Shown: positions 16,831 through 27,515, counted from the first letter of the stretch. The stretch: 64,000 nt of DNA from Vibrio mexicanus (GCF_001012815.1 NZ_JYJP01000095.1:1-64000), one strand, 5' to 3'. Program-made: numbers and translations. Notes: generated by a model not told the origin, from the sequence alone.

Positions 16831-18120
16831 ATGAAAAACTTTAAGTTCTTACCTCTTAGTCTTGCAGTGGCTACTTCGCTTGCTTCTGGCGCTGCATTCG
16901 CATCTGACGCAGAAATCTCTGAGTTGGAGCAACGTATTGCTGAACTGGAAAAAGCAGTCGTGACACTCGATTACACAGATGATCAACAGCAGTCAGTGCT
17001 AACACCAGATACTGAAGTGCCACTAGGTATTATCTTCTCTGGTTACGCTCGCTACGGCGCACACTACGCAGCTGGTGACAGCGCATACGTTGGTATTGGT
17101 AGTACAGGTGCGGCAGTAGGTCGTTTAGGTAACGAAGCGAACGGCGGTGAATTCCAGTTCGGTAAGATCTTCCAATCGGAAAGCGGTGCTAAGTGGAACC
17201 TAGCCGTGATGCTTGACCATTGGGCGAGCAGCAACTGGGGATCAACAGACGGTGTAAACCTTAAAAAGTTCTATGCAGGTGTGACGAACGTATTTGAGAG
17301 CCAGCCAGAGCTTTACATCTGGGCAGGTCGTGACTTCCACCAACGTCCACAACAAGGTCTGAACGATTACTTCTGGATGTCGCATGATGGCCAGGGTGCA
17401 GGTTTCAATAACTTCGACTTCGGTGGTGCTAAGTTCGACTTAGCTGTTGTTGGCCAAGTGGCGTCAAATGACGGCGGTAACTCAGCTCTGGGTAACGATA
17501 ACGGTCGCTACGCAGTAACGTCAAAGCTTCACGGCATTAATGCGGGCATCGGTAACCTAGACCTATACGCAAACTACGGCTTTGCTTCAGATGAAGCAGA
17601 TGCGGATGTACAAGACGAGACAGCATGGTTAGTGGGTGCAACACTTGGCCTTGGTAGCGATCACCGTATTGTAATGAAGTATGGTGATGGCGCAGACAAT
17701 GCGGCATTTGACCTAGCGGGTGATAAGCAAGTTTTCTACGTGAGTTTGGAAGGTGGATTTAATCCAGCTGACCAGTGGTACATTGATTACCTAACGTCAT
17801 ACAAAGACATTTCTGGTGATGACGTATCAAACGAATCAAGCGAGTACTCTGCAATCGTACGTCCAATGTACAACTGGGATGACACTCACTCTACTTGGCT
17901 AGAAGCAGGTCTTGCTCAAGTTGATTACGAAGACGATTCAAAACAGCAAGCTTGGAAAGTGACACTATCTCAAAACATCTCGCTAGGTGGTCTACCTTGG
18001 AGCCGTCCAATGCTGCGCTTCTACACCACAGTGGGTGATGTTGAAACGAAAGGTACTGGCGTTGAGACAACTAACGTAGATACAGTGAGCTTCGGTGCAA
18101 TGTTTGAAGCTTGGTGGTAA
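16831..18120 (+). CDS. LamB/ScrY-type carbohydrate porin
   Basis: A 429-residue outer-membrane sugar porin. Seen: a signal peptide ending near ASGAAFAS, a short N-terminal coiled coil (ISELEQRIAELEKAVVTL) as in ScrY/BglH-type porins, then the maltoporin-like block FSGYARYGAHY, GRLGNEANGGEFQFGK and YIWAGRDFHQRPQQGLNDYF with GQGAGFNNFDFG. The strand-rich C-terminus ends in Trp-Trp, close to the aromatic end usual for barrels. It is a single gene with a terminator and a complex promoter region. Likely substrate is an oligosaccharide used by the beta-glucan or mannoside locus on either side; operator similarity favours the beta-glucan locus. Confidence 0.87.
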   Translation: MKNFKFLPLSLAVATSLASGAAFASDAEISELEQRIAELEKAVVTLDYTDDQQQSVLTPDTEVPLGIIFSGYARYGAHYAAGDSAYVGIGSTGAAVGRLGNEANGGEFQFGKIFQSESGAKWNLAVMLDHWASSNWGSTDGVNLKKFYAGVTNVFESQPELYIWAGRDFHQRPQQGLNDYFWMSHDGQGAGFNNFDFGGAKFDLAVVGQVASNDGGNSALGNDNGRYAVTSKLHGINAGIGNLDLYANYGFASDEADADVQDETAWLVGATLGLGSDHRIVMKYGDGADNAAFDLAGDKQVFYVSLEGGFNPADQWYIDYLTSYKDISGDDVSNESSEYSAIVRPMYNWDDTHSTWLEAGLAQVDYEDDSKQQAWKVTLSQNISLGGLPWSRPMLRFYTTVGDVETKGTGVETTNVDTVSFGAMFEAWW

Positions 18121-18148
18121 TCAGTTCATAACCTAATTGTCCATATTT

Positions 18149-18181
18149 GGCTCCGAAAGGCAGAGTAGGAGCCGTTTTATT
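18149..18181 (+). terminator. Terminator after the LamB-like porin
   Basis: Stem GGCTCC (18149-18154) and GGAGCC (18168-18173) with a 13-base loop, followed by GTTTTATT. Confidence 0.6.
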
Positions 18182-18198
18182 AGTAACTCCCTTTCTTT

Positions 18199-18223
18199 GG
18201 GCACGATTCGTGCCCATTTTTTT
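18199..18223 (+). terminator. Second, stronger intrinsic terminator
   Basis: GGGCACGATTCGTGCCC at 18199-18215 folds into a GC-rich hairpin and is followed by ATTTTTTT. It lies 28 bp before the chemoreceptor start, so it separates that gene from the porin message. Confidence 0.8.
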
Positions 18224-18251
18224 ACCTAATTTTCTGTAATTAGGAGCGTGT

Positions 18252-20264
18252 ATGAATTTCAACTCACTGGTTTCTCGGCTCTATATGAGCTTCTCTATTC
18301 TGATTGTATTGATGCTAGGTTCCGCTTGGTTCGCTATTAACGGCAATCAAACCATTACTTCCAAGATCCAAACCATTACTCAAGAGTCGACGCCTTTAAT
18401 GGTCTCTTCCGCAGAACTCACTATTGATTTTCTTAATATCAACCGTAGCTTAACGCCGTTCTTTTCCGCGATGTACATTGATGAACTTGAGCCTTTGGAA
18501 GCGGATATCCATAGCAATATTGACCAGTACAAGCTGCGTCAAATTGCGTTAAGTGAACTGGCTGATGATGACCCGTTTGTGGAGCGGTTGATCGAAACGG
18601 TGCAAACAACGGATGGTCTAGCTGAGCAAGAGATTGACACTGTTCTCGCTCAGTATGCGCATTATCTTGATAAGAAAGACCAAGATTTGTATCAACAATC
18701 TCAGTTTCAATCTCTGGCCTCGCAACTAAACACGCATCTTATCAATGCGTTAACACGTGCAGATACTAGCGCTCAAACGAGAGCCATTGAAGGCCTTCTA
18801 TCACAAGCTGGTATTTTGATTGGTGAAGTGAGCGAAGTATTTTCTCTTCAAGATATGATTGAGCTTCGCGCCGTTGAGCGTCGATTTGAGAACAGACAGC
18901 GCTATTTTAACGAAGCGGTAGCGGCTTATAAAACCGCTGCGCCTAATCTGTATAGGCAAGGTGAGAGAACCATTGAGTTGTTGGCGTCCCAAGCGTTTAC
19001 TGATAAAGGTGCGGTGAGAGAGCATGTCATTACGGTTGAGCTTTATGAATCACTTCGCGCCCAACGTTTTGAACTTGAGCAGTTGATTGATCAGCAGTTG
19101 GTGAACATCGATGCGCTGTCTGATTACGCCCTCGATACGGCGCAAACTTTATACACTCAATCTTATGATCAGTCTCGAAAACTATTGATTGCCCTAATTG
19201 TGACCTCTGTGGTTTCAATTTTGTTTACCGTGCTTATTGCGATATCCAGTGCTAACCGAATTCGACGACCAAGCAAGCAACTGCAAGCAGCACTCGCTCG
19301 CGTGGCGGAAAAAGATCTCACCGCAAACATCGATAACATGGCGCGTAATGAGTTTGGATTAGTGGGCCAGAAGGTCAATCTGGTGATCGAACATCTCACA
19401 CACATTGTTGTGCAAATGCGCTCGTCTTCTCAGGCGCTCAATCGTGCGTCTTTAGACAATCAAAGCACCAGTGAGGCTCTAAATACCAGTATCTCAGAGC
19501 AGACCAATCAGACTTTGCAGGTGGCGACCGCGATGGAGCAGATAGAAAGCTCAGTCAGTGAAATTGCCAGCTCAGCCAATCTCACTTTGGATATGGTGAC
19601 TGATGCGGTCGAGAATTCAGCGCAAGGGAAGCAAGTGATGGATGAAAACATTCAGCTATTGAACACCTTGTCTGAAGAGATGGAAAACGCCACAGACACG
19701 ATACATGATCTCGAAAAAGAGACCGCAAGTATCGAGTCTATATTGGATGTGATTTCACTTATTTCTGAGCAGACGAATTTGCTTGCATTGAACGCGGCAA
19801 TCGAAGCTGCGAGAGCGGGTGAACACGGACGTGGATTTTCAGTGGTCGCTGATGAAGTTCGTATGTTGGCGGCGAAAACGACGACATCGACTCAAGAGAT
19901 TCAGAGCAAAATTGAACAGTTGCAATCACGCTCCAAATTGGCGGTTCAACAAATCGTTCAATGTACAGAAGGGGTTAGTCGCTGCGTTTCGCAAACCAAT
20001 GATGTTGGCCAATCTTTGTCTCAAGTTCATCAGCGCTTGAATCAGATTGAAGATAGCAGTCACCAGATTGCTGCATCCACAACCGAGCATCAGTCTGTAG
20101 CCAGCGAAGTGACACAAAACGTCAGTCAAATTCACGATTTGGCTCAGCGTAACTTGAGTCGCTCACAAGCTCTTGCCTCTCACGGAGAGCAACTCGAGAG
20201 AATGGCTGAGCAGCAGGCAGGGCTTACAGCAAGTTTCAAACTTACTGATATCGCTGATCGCTAA
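18252..20264 (+). CDS. Methyl-accepting chemotaxis protein
   Basis: A 670-residue membrane chemoreceptor. Order of parts: N-terminal membrane helix (about residues 10-29), a helical periplasmic sensor of about 280 residues, a second membrane helix ([18 protein letters not shown], about 315-333), a HAMP linker, and the long cytoplasmic coiled coil with the conserved hairpin tip [19 protein letters not shown] (about 500-518). It signals to CheA/CheW. No C-terminal CheR-binding pentapeptide is seen. The position beside a sugar porin suggests a sugar or glycan ligand, which is only a guess from context. Confidence 0.93.
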   Translation: MNFNSLVSRLYMSFSILIVLMLGSAWFAINGNQTITSKIQTITQESTPLMVSSAELTIDFLNINRSLTPFFSAMYIDELEPLEADIHSNIDQYKLRQIALSELADDDPFVERLIETVQTTDGLAEQEIDTVLAQYAHYLDKKDQDLYQQSQFQSLASQLNTHLINALTRADTSAQTRAIEGLLSQAGILIGEVSEVFSLQDMIELRAVERRFENRQRYFNEAVAAYKTAAPNLYRQGERTIELLASQAFTDKGAVREHVITVELYESLRAQRFELEQLIDQQLVNIDALSDYALDTAQTLYTQSYDQSRKLLIALIVTSVVSILFTVLIAISSANRIRRPSKQLQAALARVAEKDLTANIDNMARNEFGLVGQKVNLVIEHLTHIVVQMRSSSQALNRASLDNQSTSEALNTSISEQTNQTLQVATAMEQIESSVSEIASSANLTLDMVTDAVENSAQGKQVMDENIQLLNTLSEEMENATDTIHDLEKETASIESILDVISLISEQTNLLALNAAIEAARAGEHGRGFSVVADEVRMLAAKTTTSTQEIQSKIEQLQSRSKLAVQQIVQCTEGVSRCVSQTNDVGQSLSQVHQRLNQIEDSSHQIAASTTEHQSVASEVTQNVSQIHDLAQRNLSRSQALASHGEQLERMAEQQAGLTASFKLTDIADR

Positions 20265-20273
20265 GCCATTCGA

Positions 20274-21392
20274 TTAAGCTGTGCGTTGCCAATGGGAGAT
20301 TTTATCTTCAAGTTGGAAGTGCGTAATGATGTCCTCGTCGATTTCTTTGTTGTCGATGAGGCAGCGCGCAATATAGACCGCACACGCAGGGCCAAATGGC
20401 ACTTCCATCAACTTTTTCGGCTCATTGATGATCAAAATGTTCTCAATGATGGTCAATGGAAAACCCCAAAAATGCAGTAGGTAGCCACCAAGCTGTTCAG
20501 AACGAGTATGGAACAGGTGTTTTTCTAAATGGGACTTATCTTGTCCCTTAGTTGCAGGATCTAGGTAGGCTTTCATTAGTTTGGGCGCAATTTTCATTCT
20601 TACCACTTCACCAACTTGGTGAAGAATACCGACCAAGAATGTTAAGTCTTTACTTTCATTATCGCCGAGCTTTTGAGCGAGTTTAGCGACCTGTAGACTA
20701 TGATTTTGAATAGATTCTAATGGTTTACTTGGTTCGTTGAGTGAGACAGCATACACCTCAAGCATGGCGATCAGGTTGGTTACGATTTGACTACCTAAGC
20801 GGGTGATGGCCTCATCGATACTGCCAATCTCTTTTGTGCCTCGGAACATAGCGCTGTTGGCAACTTGAAGGACTTTGGCACAGATAGCGGGGTCCTGACT
20901 GATCGTTGTCGCAATCTCGTGCATTGATGAATGGCCATCATCAAGGAGGCGTTTGGTTTCAAAAAAGACTCTCGGCGGTGAGGGTAACGTGGTTAATTTT
21001 CCTATGGCCTGCTGGATAACTTTGTCGGGGAAGAGAGTGAGAATGTCGTTGATCTTTTTAATTTCGGCGATGATAACCGCTGGCTCACAAGGCTTCATGA
21101 AAGATTGGTGAGCGAAGAAGCCGCCTTTTATCGCCACTTTCGGCTCTGAATATCCTGACAAAGAAGCGCGGATTATTCCAGGATACTGTTCGCTGACCGC
21201 TTTGAGTAACTGCGAGCCATCCATACCCGGCATCATCATGTCCGAGATTATCATATCGACGCTTTCAACCTTAAGCATATCTAACGCGTCTTCACCGCTA
21301 GTCGCTGTCAGTATTTTCCAACCCGTCCCGAATAGAGCGCGTTTAAGCCCGTTAAGGATCATGACTTCATCATCAACCAATAGAATTTTCAT
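20274..21392 (-). CDS. Response regulator with REC and HDOD domains
   Basis: A 372-residue signalling protein. The start at 21392 opens a receiver domain: ILLVDDEVMILNGL (acidic pocket), phosphoacceptor Asp in IISDMMMPGMDG near residue 51, SLSGYSEP, and the conserved Lys in SFMKPCEP. From about residue 130 to 330 there is an HDOD domain, a catalytically inactive HD relative (LTTLPSPPRVFFE, ISQDPAICAKVLQVANSAMF). It overlaps the end of the MHYT kinase gene by about 20 bp, so the two are translated together. HDOD output is usually protein-protein regulation; target unknown. Confidence 0.9.
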   Translation of the reverse strand: MKILLVDDEVMILNGLKRALFGTGWKILTATSGEDALDMLKVESVDMIISDMMMPGMDGSQLLKAVSEQYPGIIRASLSGYSEPKVAIKGGFFAHQSFMKPCEPAVIIAEIKKINDILTLFPDKVIQQAIGKLTTLPSPPRVFFETKRLLDDGHSSMHEIATTISQDPAICAKVLQVANSAMFRGTKEIGSIDEAITRLGSQIVTNLIAMLEVYAVSLNEPSKPLESIQNHSLQVAKLAQKLGDNESKDLTFLVGILHQVGEVVRMKIAPKLMKAYLDPATKGQDKSHLEKHLFHTRSEQLGGYLLHFWGFPLTIIENILIINEPKKLMEVPFGPACAVYIARCLIDNKEIDEDIITHFQLEDKISHWQRTA

Positions 21393-23391
21393 GGACTGAC
21401 TCCTTTTGGTCGACGGGTTGTGCAAGTTCTAACGGCAGACGAATGAAGAATTCGGTACCTTGACCAACGGTACTTTCGGTGTGAATGCTGCCTCCATGTA
21501 ACTCGACAATGACGGAGTAGGCGAGGCTTAGACCTTGCCCTGTGCCTTTACCGACATCTTTGGTCGTAAAGAAAGGGTCAAAGATGCGGTCGACAATACG
21601 CTGAGGCATACCCGTACCATTATCTTTGATTTTAATCAGTGCGTACTGCTGCTCTAGTTGGGTTGAAATAGAGATAACCCCTTGCTCTTCGCCTTTGTAC
21701 CTTTCTTCGATTGCATGGGCCGCGTTAATCACAAAGTTCAGGACGACTTGGTTGAATTCATCTCTAAAACAAGGGATAGGAGGGAGCATAGTGTCGAAAC
21801 TAGTTTCTACAGTGGCCACATAACGCCATTCACCACGGGCAATGGTGATAGTAGATTCGATGGCTTCTGCAATATCGACTTTTTGTTTTTCGTGATTGCT
21901 TGAATGTGAGAAGGATTTCATTGCGCGTACGATCTTACTTATTCTTTGGAGTCCCTCTAATGACTGATTCAGTGCTAAAGGCACTTCTTGGGCAATAAAG
22001 TGAATGTCGTTCTCCTCTAAGATAGAGTTGAGTTTTTTATTGAATATGTCGCTCTCTTCGCTAGATGATAGTTGTTTGATCTGTTCCAAAATAGTGGCGT
22101 AGTTAGTGAAGGCATCTTTAAGAAAAATCGCATTGTCGGACACATATTGGGTGGGCGTGTTAATTTCGTGAGCGATACCGGCGGACAGTTGCCCTATCGA
22201 TTCAAGCTTTTGGGATTGCCTTAGTTGTTGCTCTAGCTCCATTCGAGCTGTGATATCGCGTACCACACAGCAGAACAGACGTTTTTCGTCCTGCCGACTC
22301 GATATTGCCGATATGCTGACCTCAATAGGGAAGGACCTCCCCGATGCTTTCTGCCCTTCCATTGTGATGGAAGTACGGTGCTCGATGTCGTTTTCTGATG
22401 TATTTTTTACGGTCTCAGCATCAAGGTTCGGGATGATGCGGCTGAGACTTTGCCCGGTCATACAGCCATCTTCAAAACCAAACATTTGTGCCACCATTGC
22501 ATTGGTACTATCGATTTTTCCCTCTTCATCGACGATGAGTAGCCCATCCGTGAGACTGTCGAGAATGTCTTTTTCTCGTCCCATACTGGCTTCAAGTGAA
22601 ACATTGGCATTCTGCAGTTGGCTGTCGACAATCGAACTAATGAGAGTAGCGGCAAATACCATAATGACAAAAAAGGTCACAACTAAAGCCACAGTTGAGC
22701 TATTACCCATGTTCATGCCTGTAGAAACCCAGTCATTTTCAACGTGAAAGCGCACCGCTTCCATGGCGGTATAGTGCATGCCCGCGACGGAAAACCCCAT
22801 CACTACAGAAGTGACGATACGGTGGAGTATGCTTTTAGTATTCGCCTTGTGGTGACGCTTAATCAGTAGAATGGCGACAGAGGCAAACAGATAAGCAACC
22901 ATAATCGACAATGCGAACATTGGTAGGCTATACGTCATGGTGGCGTCAACCGTCATCGCTTCCATGCCTAGGTAATGCATGCTGCCAATACCCACGGCTA
23001 AACTTAATGCGCAAATTTGGCAATCAATAAACGAGAATCGCTGTTTGTGAAGTACGTCGAATACGACGTAGGCGCCAATCATTGGAGGAAAGAGTGAGAT
23101 GAGAGTAAGGGCAATGTTGTAGCTCATCGCGACTGGCAACATGTAGGCCAGCATCGCAGTAAAGTGCATCGCCCAAACGCCCAAGCCAAATACGACGCTA
23201 CCCAAAATCTTCCACACAGTGATGGTGGATGGTTGATTGGATTGCCAAATGCGGTCAATGATGATGAGGTAGGAGTAGGCAGCGATAATGGAGATGGCAA
23301 CCGACAAACCAACTAAGCCGATGTTGAGATGCCCTTCAATCGGCATGTATAGCGTGGAATTTACACTGTGAAAACGCCAAAATTCGATCAT
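21373..23391 (-). CDS. Hybrid-free histidine kinase with MHYT sensor and PAS domain
   Basis: A 672-residue membrane kinase. The N-terminal 250 residues hold seven hydrophobic helices with the repeated MHYT-type motifs AMHFTAM, SMHYLGMEAM and GMHYTAMEA, proposed in the family to bind copper and sense a gas or redox signal. A PAS domain follows (about 270-395: DSLTDGLLIVDEEGKID). The H-box is IAHEINTPTQYVSDN (about 420) and the ATPase motifs are FVINAAHAIEE, DNGTGMP, FFTTKDVGKGTGQGLSL. It has no receiver of its own; the flanking REC proteins are the likely partners. An AAGGAT ribosome site precedes the ATG. Confidence 0.93.
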   Translation of the reverse strand: MIEFWRFHSVNSTLYMPIEGHLNIGLVGLSVAISIIAAYSYLIIIDRIWQSNQPSTITVWKILGSVVFGLGVWAMHFTAMLAYMLPVAMSYNIALTLISLFPPMIGAYVVFDVLHKQRFSFIDCQICALSLAVGIGSMHYLGMEAMTVDATMTYSLPMFALSIMVAYLFASVAILLIKRHHKANTKSILHRIVTSVVMGFSVAGMHYTAMEAVRFHVENDWVSTGMNMGNSSTVALVVTFFVIMVFAATLISSIVDSQLQNANVSLEASMGREKDILDSLTDGLLIVDEEGKIDSTNAMVAQMFGFEDGCMTGQSLSRIIPNLDAETVKNTSENDIEHRTSITMEGQKASGRSFPIEVSISAISSRQDEKRLFCCVVRDITARMELEQQLRQSQKLESIGQLSAGIAHEINTPTQYVSDNAIFLKDAFTNYATILEQIKQLSSSEESDIFNKKLNSILEENDIHFIAQEVPLALNQSLEGLQRISKIVRAMKSFSHSSNHEKQKVDIAEAIESTITIARGEWRYVATVETSFDTMLPPIPCFRDEFNQVVLNFVINAAHAIEERYKGEEQGVISISTQLEQQYALIKIKDNGTGMPQRIVDRIFDPFFTTKDVGKGTGQGLSLAYSVIVELHGGSIHTESTVGQGTEFFIRLPLELAQPVDQKESVHENSIG

Positions 23392-23465
23392 GTGATTTAT
23401 CCTTATCGTTCTTTTTCAACATGTCCTTGTCAAAAATAGAAAACCCTAGCCAACAGGGTTGCTTG

Positions 23466-24619
23466 TTAGATCTCATAATTCGGTGACGGAGTGGCTTGTG
23501 CTCCGGCTTCTTCAATAAGAGAAACGGTGACCGTTCCAGACATTGCTCGGTTCTCAATACAGTGGCAAATGATGTTGAGTAATGCTTCCGTTACGCGCTG
23601 CCCCTTGGTTGCGACAAGTTGTCCTCGGTCGGTAAAGAGCTCTTCTTCAATGATCATCTCAGTGGTTAAGCTGATTAGGTCGACTTTAACTTGGGTCGTG
23701 TTCGCGTCGAGGTATTTGAAAAACGCGGCGAGCAAATCTGGGTCGTAATGCACCGAAGCTTCCTGCATCTGTTCTCTAGCCTCGAGGGTTGAGTTTTTTT
23801 GCCCTTCAAGTCTTGCGTAGTCGCAGGTGATCTTTAGCATTCGGGCGCCGAGAGGAATGTCTTTTCCAGCGATATCATCCATGGGTAAGCCTTCCCCGTT
23901 AAAGCATTTGGATTGATACAAAATGGCGCGGCCAATAGATTCGAGGCGAGGAATTTTCTTAATTAGATCGGCAGCTAACTCGGGTGCATGTAGCTGCAAA
24001 CCCGATGCGGAGGGCATCGGATTATCCGATGTTTTGTCAGGAAACAGTATGTGACCGAGTTGCGATAGCTCAACCATGGGTTCGAAACTCCAATGGGGTT
24101 TCATTCCAGCCGCGCGTGCTAAGTTTTGCATGTGAGAAATGACTCGGTTGCTGTACTGAGTTTGTTCTGGGTTAACCATCCGAATCACTTCGGTGAGGAC
24201 GCTGATTACGCCTTTTAAGGTTTTGTTGAGCAGTACTTTTTCCGCCATGATCAGATCGTGTTGTTTTTGAGCGGCTTTCAAATGTGCTAACAAGTCTTGT
24301 GGCGAGCAGGGTTTGTTGATGAAACGGAAAATATCACCAATGTTAACCGCATCGACGGCGGTTTTTTGGTCTGAATTACCCGTAAACATCATCCTGACTG
24401 TATCGGGAGATTGGTTTTTAATTTTTTCCAATAGCTCTAATCCACTCATGCCGGGCATCTTCATATCAGACACGACCACTGAGTATTGCTTTTGCGCAAA
24501 CTTCGCTAAGGCTTCTTGCCAGAGTTAGCTACCTCAAGTTTGACATGATTGCGCAGTGTTCGCCGGAACGAGTTGGTGATATTCACTTCATCATCGACCA
24601 ACAAAACGGTATTGCCCAT
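23466..24619 (-). pseudogene. Response regulator with REC and degenerate HD-GYP domain, frameshifted
   Basis: Repaired length 384 residues. The true start is at 24619, where ATG opens NTVLLVDDEVNITNSFRRT, the start of a receiver. The frame breaks near 24516: without one added base it stops at once, and with it the protein reads NSG-x-EALAKFAQKQYSVVVSDMKMPG, giving the phosphoacceptor Asp. FINKPC supplies the receiver Lys. The C-terminal part matches the HD-GYP outline, but the GYP signature reads FNGEGLP and the HD pair is not evident, so cyclic-di-GMP cleavage is doubtful. It is the first gene of the three-gene signalling cassette. Confidence 0.82.
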
Positions 24620-25190
24620 ACTAATTTACTCAACAAGTTGCACTAATTTAAGTGTAGTACAGCTTGGTTTTGTTGTATGACCCAAAAAAGTGGATATAAC
24701 GTCGTTGGTCGAATTGGATTTATCAAGATGTGGGCAAAGTAGAAAAATCAATCATGGTGGTCGGTTAATTGTTTATCTACTAGTAAGGCAACTTAGGATT
24801 GGTAAAGCGTTAGGTTGTTTGTTGGAGGGGACGTTCATGATAAAGAAATGCCTAGGAGAAGCGTGGTATTTCTCTAATTTGCTGTCGTCAATGCTCATTA
24901 GGTGTGTTGTGCTATATCTTCTTTCTATCTTTTTCGTTCTATTTAAACAGGCTGTAAATCTCTTTCAGGCCTTGATAAATGTGACCTTACGCCACTTTCT
25001 ACCCTCTTCATGAAAGCGCTCTCATGAAACTGTTTCATGGCGAGAATCGAAACTGTTGGAGCTTTCAATCTTTCGAAAATTGGCGTTTTTCACTCAAATT
25101 GGACTGTGATTGGACTCACATACCCTATTGGCTGTTTTGACAATACTGCCCCTGTAAGCGGTTTCAAGTTAAGTCAGTATTGAGGTTCCT
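24620..25190 (+). promoter_or_regulatory. Intergenic region with LacI-type operators before the beta-glucan locus
   Basis: About 570 bp with no convincing gene; an open frame at 24690-25013 lacks a ribosome site and family features. Three operator-like palindromes lie close to the LacI start: TGAAAGCGCTCTCA (25011-25024, one arm imperfect), CATGAAACTGTTTCATG (25023-25039, perfect around a central T) and TGTAAGCGGTTTCA (25153-25166). The spacing of sites 1 and 3 (about 140 bp) would allow looping. The regulator at 25191 probably controls itself and the transport operon from here. Confidence 0.55.
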
Positions 25191-26197
25191 TTGGCAACAA
25201 TTAAGCATGTTTCTGAGTACGCAGGTGTGTCTCAGGCAACCGTATCGCGAGTCATTAATGGTACGAGCCGAGTCAGCCACGACAAAAAGCTCAAAGTGGA
25301 AAAAGCGATTAAAGAGCTGGGCTATCGCCCGAACTCCATCGCACAAGCTTTAGCCTCAAGTCGCACTGGGAGCGTAGGCATTGTTGTACCAGAGCTTGGT
25401 GGTCCCTTCTTCTCAGGCATTTTGCACTGTTTGGAAGAGAACCTAAGACGCTTTGGTTACCACGCGGTGGTGACAGCGGGATCCAATACAGAGCAGGGGC
25501 AACGTGAGTCTGTAGAGTTTTTATTAGGGCGAAGGGTGGATGCGCTAATTCTGCACGCTCAGCACCTGAGTGACGACTATTTAATCGCTTTAGAAGAGCA
25601 GGGCATCTCGGTGGTTCTTGTAAACCGATTTGTACCTGAGATGGCGTTGAGCTGTATAGATATTGATAACGAACTTGGGGGAAGCTCGCGACTCAACATC
25701 TAATCAACATGGGGCACAAAGAGATCGCTTGTATCACTGGGCCGCTCGATAAGTCAGATGCACGGGGGCGTCTGCAAGGTTATCGAAAGGCATTAGAAGA
25801 GGCGGGCTTGGAGTATAACGAAACACTGGTTTCTGAGGCGGGTTTCACCGAAGAGACGGGTGTGAGTGCAATGAAGAAATTGCTTAAACGTGGCTGTGAT
25901 TTTAGTGCGATTTTCGCATCGAATGATCACATGGCGTTTGGCGCATTTGAAGTGTTGCGCAGTGAAGGAGTTTCGGTTCCAGAGGATGTGTCGCTCGTAG
26001 GATTCGACAATATTCTTTTCGCTCGTTATTTAACCCCTGGCTTAACGACCATCAACTTCCCTATCGAGCAGATGAGCATTGAAGCGGTACAGCTCACTAT
26101 TCAAAAACTTAATAAAAATAAACGTGATGTGAATTTCAAGCTTTCGCCATCGTTGGTGACACGGAATTCGGTTCAGAACCTACTCAATACCCTATAA
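25191..26197 (+). pseudogene. LacI-family transcriptional regulator, frameshifted at a G run
   Basis: Repaired length 335 residues. Translation most likely starts at TTG 25191, preceded by GAGGT. The N-terminal HTH is textbook: ATIKHVSEYAGVSQATVSRV, then the hinge-helix region ending GYRPNSIAQALASSRTG. The sugar-binding core includes VGIVVPELGGPFFSGIL and, after the break, IFASNDHMAFGAFEVL. The frame breaks in the five-G run at 25677-25681; six G would restore DNELGG-KLATQHLINMGHKEIACITG. As sequenced the repressor would lose its effector domain. It is the first gene of the sugar ABC operon and most likely its repressor. Confidence 0.9.
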
Positions 26198-26215
26198 AAA
26201 CATTAAGGATAACAA

Positions 26216-27460
26216 ATGAAATTCAAGACTTTAGCGCTAACAAGTGCTGTTGCTTTAGGACTTGCTGCAACAGCGACGGCTGCCGATAAACAGATTCGTT
26301 TTGATGGATTTCCAGACTTTGATAGCAGCCTGAAAGTGCTACTTCCAGACTTCGAAAAAGAGTCAGGCATCAAAGTGGATTACCTGATGAACAACCATGG
26401 TGACCACCACACGAAGCTGACAACTAACCTTGCGACAGGCTCTGGTGCAGGCGACGTTATTGTTGTTGATGTTGAGAAAATTGGTCCTTTCGTAGCATCA
26501 GGCGGTCTCGTTAACCTGTCTGAGCAATACGGTGCAGACAAATACCAAGAGCGCTTTGCGCCTTACGCTTGGGCACAAGGTAAAGGTTCAGATGGCGACG
26601 TTTACGGTATTCCAGTAGACCTTGGACCTGGTGTGATGTACTACCGTACAGACATTTTTGAAAAAGCAGGCATCGATGTTGAAGAAGCAATCAAAGATTG
26701 GGATTCATACATTGCGGCGGGTGAGAAACTAAAAGAGCAAAACGTTCAACTGATTGCTTCGGCAGCTGACGTAGCACAAGCGATCATCTTCACAACAGTA
26801 CCAGAAGGTGAAGGTCTGTACTTCGATATGGACGGTAAGCCGGTAGTGACTTCTGAGCGTTTTGTACATGCCTTTACGGTTGCAAAAGAGATCCGCGACA
26901 AAGGCCTAGACGGACGCATTCTAGCTTGGTCTAACGAATGGTATGAAGGTTTCCGTAACGGTACATTCGCAACTCAACTTTCGGGTGCATGGCTACTGGG
27001 TCACCTAAACAACTGGATTGCGCCAGACACTGCAGGTATGTGGGGCGTTGAGAACCTACCAGATGGCATCTACGGCAGCTGGGGTGGTTCATTCCTATCT
27101 ATTCCAACTCAATCATCAAACCAAGATGAAGCTTGGCAGCTGATTGAATACATGACAACGGATCGCGATGTTCAGCTAAAACACTTCGAAACGATCGCAG
27201 CATTCCCAGCAAACACAACGACTTACGACGACGACTTGTTCCAAGAAGAAGTGGCGTTCCTAGGTGGTCAGAAAGCGCGCTTGGTATTTGCTGAAGTAGC
27301 GCAAAACATCAAGCCAGTTCAGCCAGCGAAGGGCGACCACGTTGCACGTTCAATCATCCTAGAAAACGCACTAATGGAAGTGCTAGATGAAGGAAAAGAC
27401 ATCGAAACAGCACTGAAAGAGGCAGAACGTCTCATTCAGCGTCGCACACGTAACATGTAA
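26216..27460 (+). CDS. Sugar ABC transporter periplasmic binding protein (family 1)
   Basis: A 414-residue solute-binding protein of the MalE-like group. It has a signal peptide (KFKTLALTSAVALGLAATATA, in 21 residues, cleaved before ADK). Typical signs are GAGDVIVVDVEKIGPFVASG, YGIPVDLGPGVMYYRTD and a C-terminal helix with AEVAQNIKPVQP. It begins 19 bp after the LacI gene. It should capture beta-gluco-oligosaccharides, judging by the GH1, GH94, GH116 and GH149-like enzymes encoded with it; no direct evidence of ligand. Confidence 0.93.
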   Translation: MKFKTLALTSAVALGLAATATAADKQIRFDGFPDFDSSLKVLLPDFEKESGIKVDYLMNNHGDHHTKLTTNLATGSGAGDVIVVDVEKIGPFVASGGLVNLSEQYGADKYQERFAPYAWAQGKGSDGDVYGIPVDLGPGVMYYRTDIFEKAGIDVEEAIKDWDSYIAAGEKLKEQNVQLIASAADVAQAIIFTTVPEGEGLYFDMDGKPVVTSERFVHAFTVAKEIRDKGLDGRILAWSNEWYEGFRNGTFATQLSGAWLLGHLNNWIAPDTAGMWGVENLPDGIYGSWGGSFLSIPTQSSNQDEAWQLIEYMTTDRDVQLKHFETIAAFPANTTTYDDDLFQEEVAFLGGQKARLVFAEVAQNIKPVQPAKGDHVARSIILENALMEVLDEGKDIETALKEAERLIQRRTRNM

Positions 27461-27515
27461 TTTTATTGGTAAGTTTGGAGGCGTGCAAACGCCTCCTTTG
27501 TAAGAGGTCGTTCAC

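Noticed and set aside
24690..25013. A 107-codon open frame as a gene
   Set aside because: No ribosome site, no family feature, mixed composition, and it overlaps operator-like DNA of the LacI promoter region.
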